A model generated the notes under the pieces. The model ran no database searches. It was not told where the DNA came from and saw nothing but the letters and a program-made list of their open reading frames with translations. Position numbers and translations under genes: made by a program. Shown in pieces: positions 10,034 to 19,140 of a stretch of 64,000 nt of DNA; positions within the stretch are counted from its first letter, which is position 1; each line of letters begins with the position of its first letter. The stretch lies in assembly GCA_029391995.1 (NCBI GenBank), contig CP113924.1, forward strand, positions 1-64,000, read 5' to 3'. Source of the DNA: Streptococcaceae bacterium ESL0729. Its GTDB lineage: Bacteria; Bacillota; Bacilli; Lactobacillales; Streptococcaceae.

Positions 10034-11152
10034 ATGGCTTTAACAGCTGGTATTGTTGGTCTACCAAATGTTGGTAAATCAACGCTTTTTAATGCAATTA
10101 CACAGGCAGGAGCAGAGGCTGCAAACTATCCGTTTGCGACAATTGACCCAAATGTTGGGATGGTTGAAGTACCTGATGCTCGCCTGCAAAAATTAACTGA
10201 ACTAGTTAAACCTAAAAAAACGGTTCCAACAACTTTTGAGTTTACTGATATTGCGGGTATCGTCCGTGGTGCCAGCCGCGGTGAAGGTTTAGGGAATAAA
10301 TTTTTAGCAAATATTCGTGAAGTTGACGCAATCGTCCACGTGGTTCGTGCCTTTGATGATGAAAATGTTATGCGTGAACAAAACCGTGAGGGTGACTTTG
10401 TTGATCCTATGGCTGATATTGAGACAATCAATCTTGAGCTCATCTTAGCTGACCTTGAGTCCGTTAATAAACGAATTGCCCGCGTTGAAAAGATTGCTCG
10501 TACGACAAAAGATAAGGATGCTCAAGCTGAGTTTGCTGTTCTTGAAAAAATAAAACCAGTTCTTGAGGACGGAAAATCAGCAAGAACAATTGAATTTAAC
10601 GAGGACGAAGAAAAGGTTGTTAAGGGATTGTTCCTTCTTACGACTAAGCCCGTTCTTTATGTAGCAAATGTTTCTGAAGATGAGGTGGCAGATCCTGAGG
10701 CTATTGATTACGTTAAACAAATCCGTGATTTTGCAGCGACTGAAAATGCTGACGTGGTCGTGATTTCTGCCAAGGTTGAAGAAGAAATTTCAATGCTTGA
10801 TGAGGAAGAAGAAAAGCTAGAATTTTTAGAAGCGATTGGTCTTACTGAATCAGGTGTTGATAAGCTAACTCGTGCAGCTTATCACTTGCTAGGTCTTGGA
10901 ACCTACTTTACAGCTGGTGAAAAAGAGGTTCGTGCCTGGACCTTTAAACGTGGTATGAAAGCACCACAAGCTGCTGGAATTATCCATAGTGACTTTGAAA
11001 AAGGATTTATTAGAGCAGTAACCATGGCTTACGACGATCTTTTACAATACGGGAGCGAACGAGCTGTTCGTGAAGCAGGACGTCTGCGTGAAGAAGGAAA
11101 AGAATATGTTGTCCAAGATGGAGACATCTTAGAATTCCGTTTTAACGTTTAA
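10034..11152 (+). CDS. ychF: Redox-regulated ATPase YchF (Obg-family)
   Basis: YchF is a ribosome-associated P-loop ATPase of the Obg group that influences stress responses and translation. At 372 residues it has the family length, with G1 GLPNVGKST near residue 8, G3 DIAGIVRGA, the NVSED region that replaces the GTP-specifying NKxD motif (as expected of an ATP-preferring member), and a C-terminal TGS domain ending in GDILEFRFNV. Codon use is highly biased, as in strongly expressed genes. A 14-bp hairpin follows it. Confidence 0.96.
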   Translation: MALTAGIVGLPNVGKSTLFNAITQAGAEAANYPFATIDPNVGMVEVPDARLQKLTELVKPKKTVPTTFEFTDIAGIVRGASRGEGLGNKFLANIREVDAIVHVVRAFDDENVMREQNREGDFVDPMADIETINLELILADLESVNKRIARVEKIARTTKDKDAQAEFAVLEKIKPVLEDGKSARTIEFNEDEEKVVKGLFLLTTKPVLYVANVSEDEVADPEAIDYVKQIRDFAATENADVVVISAKVEEEISMLDEEEEKLEFLEAIGLTESGVDKLTRAAYHLLGLGTYFTAGEKEVRAWTFKRGMKAPQAAGIIHSDFEKGFIRAVTMAYDDLLQYGSERAVREAGRLREEGKEYVVQDGDILEFRFNV

Positions 11153-11161
11153 TAATTAAGT

Positions 11162-11191
11162 AAAGAGGTTTACATTTATGTAAACCTCTTT
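11162..11191 (+). terminator. Long hairpin after ychF
   Basis: A perfect 14-bp inverted repeat AAAGAGGTTTACAT / ATGTAAACCTCTTT with a two-base loop lies between ychF and pth. The T-run is short and is part of the stem, so termination may be incomplete. It contains the palindrome TTTACATTTATGTAAA, which recurs in the recO terminator. Confidence 0.65.
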
Positions 11192-11212
11192 GTAAATATA
11201 CAGGAGAAAATC

Positions 11213-11785
11213 ATGACAAAAATGATAGTTGGATTGGGAAATCCGGGAAGTAAGTATAAGGATACAAGACATAATGTTGGGTTTATGGTTGTAGACGAAT
11301 TAGCCAAAGAAAATAATTTAACCTTTACAAGGGATAAGACTTTTGCAGCTGATATAGCAACAACTTTTATTAATGGTGAAAAAATTTACCTGGTAAAACC
11401 TGTAACTTTTATGAATGAATCAGGTAAGGCAGTCGGTCCTCTTCTTTCTTATTATGGTTTAGATAACGAGAATCTTCTTGTTATTTATGATGATTTGGAT
11501 ATGGAACCTGGAAAGATTCGCCTTAGGGCTAAGGGTTCAGCAGGAGGCCATAATGGGATTAAAAGTATTATAGCTCATACAGGTAGTCCTGTCTTTAACC
11601 GTATTAAAATCGGAATAGGTCGTCCCAAGCACGGGATGAAAGTTCCTGATCATGTTTTAGGGAAATTTGATACAGATGATAGTATTGCAATTGATTTAGC
11701 TATAGAAAAAGCCTGTCAAGCTTGTGTTGACTATATAAAGGATGATGATTTTATAGCTTGTATGAATAAGTATAATGGTAATTGA
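11213..11785 (+). CDS. pth: Peptidyl-tRNA hydrolase
   Basis: Pth cleaves peptidyl-tRNA released by abortive translation, recycling tRNA. The 190-residue protein shows the bacterial Pth signatures: [18 protein letters not shown] with the catalytic His, [18 protein letters not shown] with the catalytic Asp, and GGHNGIKSI. The ribosome site AGGAG precedes ATG. It lies directly against mfd, and this pth-mfd pairing is conserved across Firmicutes. Confidence 0.96.
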   Translation: MTKMIVGLGNPGSKYKDTRHNVGFMVVDELAKENNLTFTRDKTFAADIATTFINGEKIYLVKPVTFMNESGKAVGPLLSYYGLDNENLLVIYDDLDMEPGKIRLRAKGSAGGHNGIKSIIAHTGSPVFNRIKIGIGRPKHGMKVPDHVLGKFDTDDSIAIDLAIEKACQACVDYIKDDDFIACMNKYNGN

Positions 11786-11786
11786 T

Positions 11787-14700
11787 ATGGATTTGATAAA
11801 TTTTTTAAATGATAATAGAAGTTTACAAAATTGGCAATCTAAGTTTACAAGTTTGTCAAGGCAGCTTATCTTGGGTCTATCAGGAAATATAAAATCCTTA
11901 ATTATGGCCAATGCCTATAAGAACAATCCTAAAAAATATGTAATTATAACAGATAGCCAGTATCATGCAAGTGAACTTTATGAGGAATTAACAGCTCTTT
12001 TGGGGGAAGAACATGTCAGTCAATTTTTTTCTGATGATAATGTTTATGCAGAATACGCTATTGCAAGTAAGGACCGACTTGCATATAGATTGGCAGCCCT
12101 TGATTTTTTAACGGACCCTCAAAAGGAAGGTTTTGTAATTGTTCCTTTTTTGAGTATGAGACAGCTTCTGCCCCAGGTTGACGCTTTTAAAAAGACTTGT
12201 CAAGTTATTGAAGTAGGTCAGGAATATGATTTAAGGACCTTAGTTAGCCTCTTAAGTCATATAGGTTATGATAAAACTCAAAGGGTTATGGCTCCAGGTG
12301 AATTTTCTCAAAGGGGAGATATTCTTGACATTTATCCCTTGGATGCTGATTATCCAGTAAGAATTGAGTTTTTTGGTGATGAAGTAGATGGCATTAGATT
12401 TTTTGATGTGGAGAGTCAACGTTCTTTACAACAAATTGACAGTTTTGAAATAAAGGCTGCCAGTGATTTCATTTTAGATGATGCTGAATTTTCTAGGGGT
12501 CTTAAAAAGCTTAAAGAAGTTCATGAAAAAACGACAGATTTAAAGGTCAGATCTTACTTGGAAGAGATTATTGCTGCTTCAAAGAATAGTCACTATCATA
12601 GAGATTTACGAAAATTTTCAGAGTTTTTCTATGAAAAAAAGACAAGTCTTCTTGATTATTTTCCAAAAAATATTGAGATTTTTATTGATGATTTTCAAAA
12701 AATAAATGAGATGAACAATAAAATTAATCTTGAACTGGGTGATTTTATTGTCGGTGAAAAAAACCTTAATCACCACATAGATGGACAGGAATATCTAGCA
12801 GATACCATGCCCAAGGTTCGAAATTATAAGCCTGCAACTTTTTTTTCAAACTTCCAAAAGGGTCTAGGTAATCTTAGATTTGATGCTATTTATAATTTTA
12901 ATCAACATAGCATGCAGGATTTTTTTGGCCAACTACCCCTCCTTACCGCTGAAATTGCAAGATTTATAAAAAATAAGTACACAGTTGTTCTTCTAGCTAG
13001 CCCTCAAAAATACGGGAAAATGGAGGAAGCTCTTAGGGATGAGGGATTAAAATTTAAAGAGGTTGCTGAAGATAATCTGGGAAAAAATCAAGTAAACTTG
13101 ATTTCATCAACAGTAATTTCTAAGGGTTTTAATTTTTTAGATGAAAAATTAGTGGTAATTACTGAGGCTGAGATTTTTGGAAAGGTTCGGAAGAAAAAAA
13201 TAAGGCGTTCAAGTAAAATTTCAAATGCTGAACGTTTGAAAGATTATAATGAACTTGAGATTGGCGACTTTGTTGTCCACAAAAATCATGGTATAGGTAA
13301 ATACTTAGGAATTGAGACCATTGAAATTGGTGGGGTTCATAGGGATTATTTAACCATTCAATATCAAAATTCAGACAGGATATCTGTTCCCATTGATCAA
13401 CTTGACATGCTAACCAAATATACAGCAAGTGAAGGTAAGGCACCTAAGATAAATAAGTTAAATGATGGTCGCTGGAAGCGAACTATGAAGACTGTAAACA
13501 AGCAGGTTGAGGACATATCTGATGATTTAATTAGACTTTATGCCATTCGTCAAAGTCAAAAAGGGTTTGCCTTTTTACGGGATGAAAAAGGTGAATCTGA
13601 ATTTGATAATAATTTCTCCTTTGTCGAAACTGAAGACCAGCTGAGAAGTGTCAATGAGATTAAAAAGGACATGGAAAAAGACAGACCGATGGACCGTTTA
13701 TTGGTCGGTGACGTTGGTTTTGGGAAAACAGAGGTGGCCATGAGAGCGGCCTTTAAGGCGGTAAACAATCACAAGCAGGTAGCAGTTCTTGTTCCGACAA
13801 CAGTCCTTGCTGAGCAGCACTATAAGACTATGCTAGATCGTTTTAATGAATTTGGTGTTGAAATAGCAGTTCTTTCCCGCTTTCAAACCAAGGCCCAACA
13901 AACTAAAATCCTTGACGACTTAAAAAAGGGAAGAATTGATATCATTGTTGGAACCCATCGAATTTTATCCAAGGATGTTGAGTTCTTTGACCTTGGTCTC
14001 ATGATAATTGATGAGGAACAACGGTTTGGTGTAAAGCACAAGGAACGACTAAAGGAATTGAAATCCCAGGTTGATGTTTTGACCCTCACAGCTACCCCAA
14101 TCCCAAGAACTTTACACATGTCGATGCTTGGGATACGTGATCTTTCAGTCATTGAAACTCCACCTACTAATAGATATCCTGTCCAAACCTATGTAATGGA
14201 GCTTAATTACGGGGTAATTCGTGATGCCAGCCTTCGTGAAATAAGTAGGGGAGGTCAAGTTTTTTACCTTTACAATAGGGTTGACACCATTGAACAAAAG
14301 GTGAATCAACTATCAGAATTAATTCCTGAGGCAAGAATTGGTTATGTACATGGTCAAATGAATGAAGTCCAACTAGAAGATACCCTACTTGACTTTATTA
14401 ACGGGGAATATGATATCTTAGTTACAACAACCATTATTGAAACGGGTGTTGATATCCCCAATGCCAATACTCTATTTGTTGAAAGTGCTGATTATATGGG
14501 TCTTTCCCAACTTTACCAGCTGAGGGGACGCGTTGGTCGGAGTAACCGGATAGCCTATGCTTACTTTATGTATGATCCAAGTAAGCAGTTGACAGAGGTC
14601 AGTGAAAAGAGACTAGACGCTATTAAAGGCTTTACTGAGCTTGGTAGTGGATTTAAGATAGCTATGAGAGACCTATCAATTAGAGGTGCGGGTAATCTGC

Positions 14701-15308
14701 TTGGGGCTGAGCAGTCAGGTTTTATTGAAAGTGTTGGTTTTGACCTCTACAGCCAGCTTCTTGAAGAATCTGTCAATAATCGCCTCGGTCGAAAAAATTC
14801 TAAGCCAATGACTAGTGCTGAAATTAATATTGGTATTGACGCCTTTATTCCATCAGAATATATTACCGATGAAAGGCAAAAAATTGAAATATACAAGAGG
14901 ATTAGAGAAATTTCTAGCCGTGAAGACTATGAAAATATCCAAGATGAGTTAATTGATCGTTTCGGGGAGTATCCAGATCCAGTAGCCTACTTACTTGAAG
15001 TTGGTTTATTAAAACACTATGCTGATAATGCTCTTGTTGAAAAAATTGTGAAGAAGGTTGATGTAATTATTTACACTATGTCTAGCTTGGCAAAAAATAC
15101 CTATCTTCCACAAGATTATTTTGATGCCCTATCTAAGACTGATTTACCTGTAAAAATTGGAGATGAGGGTGGAGTTATGGTACTTCGCTTTGATATAAAG
15201 AAGATAAAAAGTGTAAACTACTTGACTGAACTTGTAAACTTTACTGAAAGATTAAGTGAGATTAGGGACGGTAAGCAACCTAGAAAAACCACAGCAGGAG
15301 AGGATTAA
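11787..15308 (+). CDS. mfd: Transcription-repair coupling factor Mfd (TrcF)
   Basis: Mfd removes RNA polymerase stalled at DNA damage and recruits UvrA. The protein has UvrB-like N-terminal domains, an RNA polymerase interaction domain (DFVVHKNHGIGKYLG), and a RecG-like translocase with Walker A GDVGFGKTE and the DEEQ box IIDEEQRFG, then a TRCF C-terminal domain; about 1173 residues, the family length. I prefer the ATG at 11787, giving MDLINFLNDNRSL as in streptococcal orthologues, over the ATG at 11775 which overlaps pth; neither has a strong ribosome site. It abuts the flippase gene. Confidence 0.94.
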   Translation: MDLINFLNDNRSLQNWQSKFTSLSRQLILGLSGNIKSLIMANAYKNNPKKYVIITDSQYHASELYEELTALLGEEHVSQFFSDDNVYAEYAIASKDRLAYRLAALDFLTDPQKEGFVIVPFLSMRQLLPQVDAFKKTCQVIEVGQEYDLRTLVSLLSHIGYDKTQRVMAPGEFSQRGDILDIYPLDADYPVRIEFFGDEVDGIRFFDVESQRSLQQIDSFEIKAASDFILDDAEFSRGLKKLKEVHEKTTDLKVRSYLEEIIAASKNSHYHRDLRKFSEFFYEKKTSLLDYFPKNIEIFIDDFQKINEMNNKINLELGDFIVGEKNLNHHIDGQEYLADTMPKVRNYKPATFFSNFQKGLGNLRFDAIYNFNQHSMQDFFGQLPLLTAEIARFIKNKYTVVLLASPQKYGKMEEALRDEGLKFKEVAEDNLGKNQVNLISSTVISKGFNFLDEKLVVITEAEIFGKVRKKKIRRSSKISNAERLKDYNELEIGDFVVHKNHGIGKYLGIETIEIGGVHRDYLTIQYQNSDRISVPIDQLDMLTKYTASEGKAPKINKLNDGRWKRTMKTVNKQVEDISDDLIRLYAIRQSQKGFAFLRDEKGESEFDNNFSFVETEDQLRSVNEIKKDMEKDRPMDRLLVGDVGFGKTEVAMRAAFKAVNNHKQVAVLVPTTVLAEQHYKTMLDRFNEFGVEIAVLSRFQTKAQQTKILDDLKKGRIDIIVGTHRILSKDVEFFDLGLMIIDEEQRFGVKHKERLKELKSQVDVLTLTATPIPRTLHMSMLGIRDLSVIETPPTNRYPVQTYVMELNYGVIRDASLREISRGGQVFYLYNRVDTIEQKVNQLSELIPEARIGYVHGQMNEVQLEDTLLDFINGEYDILVTTTIIETGVDIPNANTLFVESADYMGLSQLYQLRGRVGRSNRIAYAYFMYDPSKQLTEVSEKRLDAIKGFTELGSGFKIAMRDLSIRGAGNLLGAEQSGFIESVGFDLYSQLLEESVNNRLGRKNSKPMTSAEINIGIDAFIPSEYITDERQKIEIYKRIREISSREDYENIQDELIDRFGEYPDPVAYLLEVGLLKHYADNALVEKIVKKVDVIIYTMSSLAKNTYLPQDYFDALSKTDLPVKIGDEGGVMVLRFDIKKIKSVNYLTELVNFTERLSEIRDGKQPRKTTAGED

Positions 15309-16781
15309 ATGTCCAAAAGGATTAAAGGGGTAAATATTTTAATTATATCTAGCTTAGTTGGGAAGATCCTATCAGCCATCTACCGCTTTCCCTACCAAAA
15401 TATAGTAGGTGATTTGGGGTTTTATGCCTACCAACAGGTCTACCCATTTTATGCTATTGTTACCTGTCTTAGTCTTACAGCCCTCCCTAATTTCCTATCA
15501 AGTTTACTTAATACCTCAGAAAAGCCAGATGAGGTAAGGGGTCAATTCTTCCAAGTAACCCTTTTTCTTTCAATCGCAGCTTTTGTTATTCTATCTCTCT
15601 TCGCCCTACCTCTGGCCAAGGCCATGGGTACAGTAAATTTAGCCTTGCCTTTGGTTTCATCGGTTCTTCCTTTGCTATTAGTACCTTTTTTATCCCTTTA
15701 CAGGGGTGTAAATCAGAGTAAACTTGACATGCAGACAACAGCCATTTCTCAGTTACTTGAGCAGCTTGTCAGGGTGTCAATGATAATTTTGGCTGCTACA
15801 AGTTTTATTAGCTTCAATAAAGATGTTTACCTGGTAAGCTCCCTAGCTATGCTGGGAAGTTTCTTTGCTGGTTTGGTAGCTTTAATTTATTTGATGTCAA
15901 AATCGAACTTAAAGGTTAAGGATTTGTTCAAATCTTTTTGGAAGATTGATGACAAGGTAAAAATTATTAGGGAATTTGGTCTATCATCGCTAGTCTTTGT
16001 CTTTTTTATGATTTATATGTTAATTTTTCAATTAATTGACGTATTTATTGTTAAAGATAGTTTGGTTGCTGGCGGCTATAGCAGTGAGCAGGCAGAGATT
16101 TTGAAAGGTATTTATGATAGGGGGCAGCCATTTTTACAACTTGGTCTGGTCTTTGTTACATCAATTTTTACTAGTGCTCTACCTAAGCTTAGCTTAGAAA
16201 AAGATGATGGCTATCTTAAAACGATATTTGACTTGGTTGTCTACCTATCGATAACTTTAACTGTTGGTTTGTGTCTTCTTTTACCCCAGATGAATGAGGT
16301 TTTATTTAAGACTAATAGTCAGCCAGAGGCCTTGATTATTTTTTCAAGTCAGGTTGCTTTTGTTGGGATTATTCAGTTTTATCACCACCTGTTATTTCTT
16401 GAAGGAAAAAATAAGATGTCAGCTTTGATTCTTCTGGTCGGTCTTCTTGTTAAGTTGAGTCTGACTTCCTTTCTTACAAAAAGTTATGGTCTAAGCGGAG
16501 CAAGTTCTTCAAGTCTTATCAGTTTACTGATAATTTTGATTCTTTATATTTTTGTAAGTCGCAAGTTTCCCAAGCAAATATTTAATTTTAACTACTGGAT
16601 ATCTCTAGCTTTGATGGTTTTTCTCATTTATTTTGGTTCAACCATGTTTCACGTGGAACATCGAATTCTTCAAGCCTTTAAGGTTTTCTTGATAATTGTT
16701 ATATCTGCCTTAGCTTTTTTAATCTCCTGTAAAAAACTTAATGCTTTTTCAAAAAGCTTGTGGGATGAAATAAATCTCTAA
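15309..16781 (+). CDS. Polysaccharide/lipid flippase of the MATE-like MOP superfamily (SpoVB/YtgP-like)
   Basis: The 490-residue integral membrane protein has about 12-14 hydrophobic segments and begins with the MOP-type stretch GVNILIISSLVGKILSAIYR followed by FPYQNIVGDLGFYAYQQVYP. Members of this group export lipid-linked sugars, including lipid II precursors (YtgP/MurJ-like); the exact substrate cannot be read from sequence. Its place between mfd and rqcP matches the position of spoVB in Bacillus. The start immediately follows the mfd stop with AGGAG inside mfd. The gene also carries a chromosomal parS site near its 3' end. Confidence 0.85.
   Translation: MSKRIKGVNILIISSLVGKILSAIYRFPYQNIVGDLGFYAYQQVYPFYAIVTCLSLTALPNFLSSLLNTSEKPDEVRGQFFQVTLFLSIAAFVILSLFALPLAKAMGTVNLALPLVSSVLPLLLVPFLSLYRGVNQSKLDMQTTAISQLLEQLVRVSMIILAATSFISFNKDVYLVSSLAMLGSFFAGLVALIYLMSKSNLKVKDLFKSFWKIDDKVKIIREFGLSSLVFVFFMIYMLIFQLIDVFIVKDSLVAGGYSSEQAEILKGIYDRGQPFLQLGLVFVTSIFTSALPKLSLEKDDGYLKTIFDLVVYLSITLTVGLCLLLPQMNEVLFKTNSQPEALIIFSSQVAFVGIIQFYHHLLFLEGKNKMSALILLVGLLVKLSLTSFLTKSYGLSGASSSSLISLLIILILYIFVSRKFPKQIFNFNYWISLALMVFLIYFGSTMFHVEHRILQAFKVFLIIVISALAFLISCKKLNAFSKSLWDEINL
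16645..16660. other. parS centromere site (ParB binding)
   Basis: The 16-bp sequence TGTTTCACGTGGAACA reads on the other strand as TGTTCCACGTGAAACA, a perfect match to the bacterial parS consensus TGTTNCACGTGAAACA. It lies within the flippase coding sequence 16.6 kb from dnaA, in the expected origin-proximal zone. Confidence 0.9.
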
Positions 16782-16819
16782 AAAATTTTTGTAGATAATT
16801 TTAAACTAATATTTTTTTG

Positions 16820-16828
16820 TGTTATAAT
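16820..16828 (+). promoter_or_regulatory. Extended -10 promoter giving a predicted leaderless rqcP mRNA
   Basis: TGTTATAAT (TG at 16820-16821, TATAAT at 16823-16828) is an extended -10 element. A transcript would start about 7 bases later, which is the A of the rqcP ATG at 16835. No Shine-Dalgarno sequence is present upstream of that ATG. Confidence 0.6.
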
Positions 16829-16834
16829 CTAGTC

Positions 16835-17119
16835 ATGAGATTAGATAAATTTTTAAAAGTAAGTAGACTTATCAAAAGACGTACTGTCGCTAAAGAGGTA
16901 GCAGATAAGGGAAGAATAAAACTAAATAGTGTACTAGCTAAGAGTTCAAGTACTGTTAAGTACGGAGATCTTTTGACCATTCAATTTGGTAATAAAGTTG
17001 TTGAAGTGCGTGTACTGGAAACAAAGGATAGCACTAAAAAAGAAGATGCTAGTAAGATGTATGAGTTGATTAGCGAGACGAGGTTGAATCAAGATGACCA
17101 AGAAAAAGAAGGTTGTTAG
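16835..17119 (+). CDS. rqcP: S4-domain ribosome quality-control protein RqcP (YabO/Hsp15-like)
   Basis: RqcP binds stalled 50S-peptidyl-tRNA complexes and acts with RqcH in alanine tailing of incomplete peptides. The protein (94 residues) begins [19 protein letters not shown], the classic S4 RNA-binding fold, with DKGRIKLN downstream. An upstream in-frame TTG would add six residues, but the S4 domain starts at this ATG. It overlaps divIC by 26 bp. The predicted promoter leaves no 5' leader, so translation may be leaderless. Confidence 0.9.
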   Translation: MRLDKFLKVSRLIKRRTVAKEVADKGRIKLNSVLAKSSSTVKYGDLLTIQFGNKVVEVRVLETKDSTKKEDASKMYELISETRLNQDDQEKEGC

Positions 17120-17492
17120 ACTCAATAATGATTATACCAATATGCAGATGATTAAAAAGGGAAAATTAATTAGGGGAAGGCTTCTAACCCGTAGGCATAT
17201 GGGCATTATTTTAGTTGTTTTTACTGTGCTCTTGTCTTTTGCAGCCCTTAATCTTGTGTCAGGTTACCAAGATTTGAGGAGAAATATTGCCCTTGAAAAG
17301 ACTTACGAGGAAGAAAATAACAAGCTTACCCAGACGATTGCTCTTAAGGAAAAGCAGGTTATTAAGCTACAAGATGACGATTATGTTGCCAAGTATGCAC
17401 GGGCTAAGTACTTCTATTCAAGAGACGGGGAGCTAATTTTTAACATACCTGAGTTAATAAGTCACTCCAATACAAGTAAAGAAAATGAATAA
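17094..17492 (+). CDS. divIC: Cell division protein DivIC (FtsB family)
   Basis: DivIC is a bitopic septal protein that forms the FtsL-DivIC-DivIB complex. The 132-residue protein has a basic cytoplasmic N-terminus, one transmembrane helix (about residues 38-58), a coiled coil (about 60-90) and the conserved FtsB-type segment [23 protein letters not shown]. It starts inside rqcP and overlaps the following S1-like gene by 8 bp, so the three genes are translationally linked, as in streptococci and Bacillus. Confidence 0.93.
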   Translation: MTKKKKVVRLNNDYTNMQMIKKGKLIRGRLLTRRHMGIILVVFTVLLSFAALNLVSGYQDLRRNIALEKTYEEENNKLTQTIALKEKQVIKLQDDDYVAKYARAKYFYSRDGELIFNIPELISHSNTSKENE

Positions 17493-17781
17493 AAGAAGAT
17501 ATGAAATTTCCAATATAACGAGATTTGGCATCTTTGTTGGCCTAGATAATGGTCGGACTGGGCTTGCCAGATGGGTAAATGTCCCTAAAAAAGGAGTTTA
17601 TCACAAGGGTGACTTGGTCCTAGTTGATACTTTAGAAGAAGATTCTAACGGCAAGATTAGCCTTGCTATTTTGCCAGAGACTTTTTCCCAGAAGTATGAT
17701 GATTTTCTAGAAACTTCCTATGAAGTTCTGTTAGATGTTCAGGAAAAAAATAAGGAAATTAGAAAAATATTAGATAAGTAA
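17485..17781 (+). CDS. Small S1-like RNA-binding protein (YabR position)
   Basis: This 98-residue protein starts with ISNITRFGIFVGLDNGRTGLARW, which resembles the first half of an S1 OB-fold domain, followed by a GDLVLVDTLEED strand and a charged C-terminal helix. In Bacillus the gene after divIC is yabR, an S1-domain protein, so the position supports the assignment, although the domain is divergent. The stop codon is built into a terminator stem, so the rqcP-divIC unit ends here. Confidence 0.65.
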   Translation: MNKRRYEISNITRFGIFVGLDNGRTGLARWVNVPKKGVYHKGDLVLVDTLEEDSNGKISLAILPETFSQKYDDFLETSYEVLLDVQEKNKEIRKILDK

Positions 17782-17826
17782 AACATCAACTTTTGATTGT
17801 CAGAAGTTGATGTTTTACTTGTTTTG
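17778..17826 (+). terminator. Terminator ending the rqcP-divIC operon
   Basis: A 15-bp inverted repeat, GTAAAACATCAACTT (17778-17792) and AAGTTGATGTTTTAC (17804-17818), is followed by TTGTTTT. The stop codon of the preceding gene lies inside the stem. Confidence 0.85.
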
Positions 17827-17841
17827 AAGTGAGGGATTTTT

Positions 17842-19137
17842 TTGAATAAAACAAGATATCTGCTATTACTTGCTCTTTTTTTACTTGTAGTTTGCGGGGG
17901 CTATACTTACTGTAAATTTAAGGAAAAAGCAGCATCCGCAACAGAAATGACAAGTGATCTAAATAGGTACTATCAAGCCATACCTGAGCAAGCTAGTGTG
18001 TTTACAGATACTTTTACATACGTTGACAAAGACTTGACAAGTAAAGGTCAGATGATTGAGGCCTTTACCAATTTAAAAATAAAATCATTGATGACATCAA
18101 ATTCAGGTCTGATGTTGTTTCAGCTAGAGGATAATTCCTTTATACCGGCTTTGAAATCCATCGTTTATCCTAATAATATAGGCTATAAAAAGTTAGTTAA
18201 TGAAATTAAAACAATTAAAAACCAGACAGAAACATATAAAATACCCCAAGAAAATAAAGATTATCTTTACGATGTTGTAAATGATAGTGTAAATATAAGT
18301 TTACAACAGGAGGTTGAAATTGACAAGGAAGTTTTCGTATCTTTTGTAAATCAAGGTCAACTCATCTGGATTAAAAAAAATCGGTTGGAGAATCTAAGTC
18401 CTAATTATGAAAGACTTCAAAAATTATTAAATGAAAATTATGATAGCGAAAATTTTTCAATTTACATCCAGGATTTAGCTTCAGATGAGAGTGCCTCAAT
18501 AAATCCAGACCAGCTCATGTATTCGGCCAGTCTGGCTAAACTTCCTATCCTATATTGGGTACAAAAGCAGATTGCAGAAGGGCTTGACTCCAATAAAGCC
18601 TATCAATATGTAAATGCTGTGAATGAAGGAGCTTTCTCCTTTCAACCAGCAGGAAGTGGATTTTTAAGTAAGACGGCAGACAATAAGGAATATAAGTTAT
18701 CAGATCTAATTACCTATACTGGAAAACGTTCTGATAATGTTGCTAGTAACTTGTTGTCCTACTACCTGTGTGAGAATAATAAGGAGTTGTTCAATGAAAG
18801 TATAAGTTTGCTTGCTGGTAGAAGATGGAATTTAGAAGATAGGCAGGCTTCAAGTAGGATGACAGGCAAGTTGATGGTCGAACTATATAAGCTTGGTGGT
18901 CAGAGCTATCAAGCCCTTAAACATACTGATTTTGACAATCAAAGAATACCTAAATATTTACCAAGTAACATAAGCATTGCCCATAAAATTGGTGAGGCCT
19001 ATGATTTTCACCATGATGTGGCGATAGTTGAAGCTCCTAAAGCTTACCTTATAAGTGTGGAGACGCAAAATGATGTAGATATTGATGATATTAGTAGGCT
19101 GTCAAAGGAAGTTTATGAAATTTTGGTGGGAGAGTAG
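17842..19137 (+). CDS. Class A beta-lactamase-fold serine hydrolase, membrane anchored
   Basis: The 431-residue protein has an N-terminal signal anchor (hydrophobic residues about 6-22) and a C-terminal class A beta-lactamase-like domain with SLAK (S-x-x-K, near residue 229), SDN (near 297) and a KIG in the place of KTG (near 382). All catalytic motifs are there, so it may be an active D,D-peptidase or esterase acting on the cell wall; resistance to beta-lactams is not implied. The start is TTG with GTGAGGGA seven bases upstream. A homologue occupies the same site between divIC and tilS in streptococci. Confidence 0.82.
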   Translation: MNKTRYLLLLALFLLVVCGGYTYCKFKEKAASATEMTSDLNRYYQAIPEQASVFTDTFTYVDKDLTSKGQMIEAFTNLKIKSLMTSNSGLMLFQLEDNSFIPALKSIVYPNNIGYKKLVNEIKTIKNQTETYKIPQENKDYLYDVVNDSVNISLQQEVEIDKEVFVSFVNQGQLIWIKKNRLENLSPNYERLQKLLNENYDSENFSIYIQDLASDESASINPDQLMYSASLAKLPILYWVQKQIAEGLDSNKAYQYVNAVNEGAFSFQPAGSGFLSKTADNKEYKLSDLITYTGKRSDNVASNLLSYYLCENNKELFNESISLLAGRRWNLEDRQASSRMTGKLMVELYKLGGQSYQALKHTDFDNQRIPKYLPSNISIAHKIGEAYDFHHDVAIVEAPKAYLISVETQNDVDIDDISRLSKEVYEILVGE

Positions 19138-19140
19138 GCG

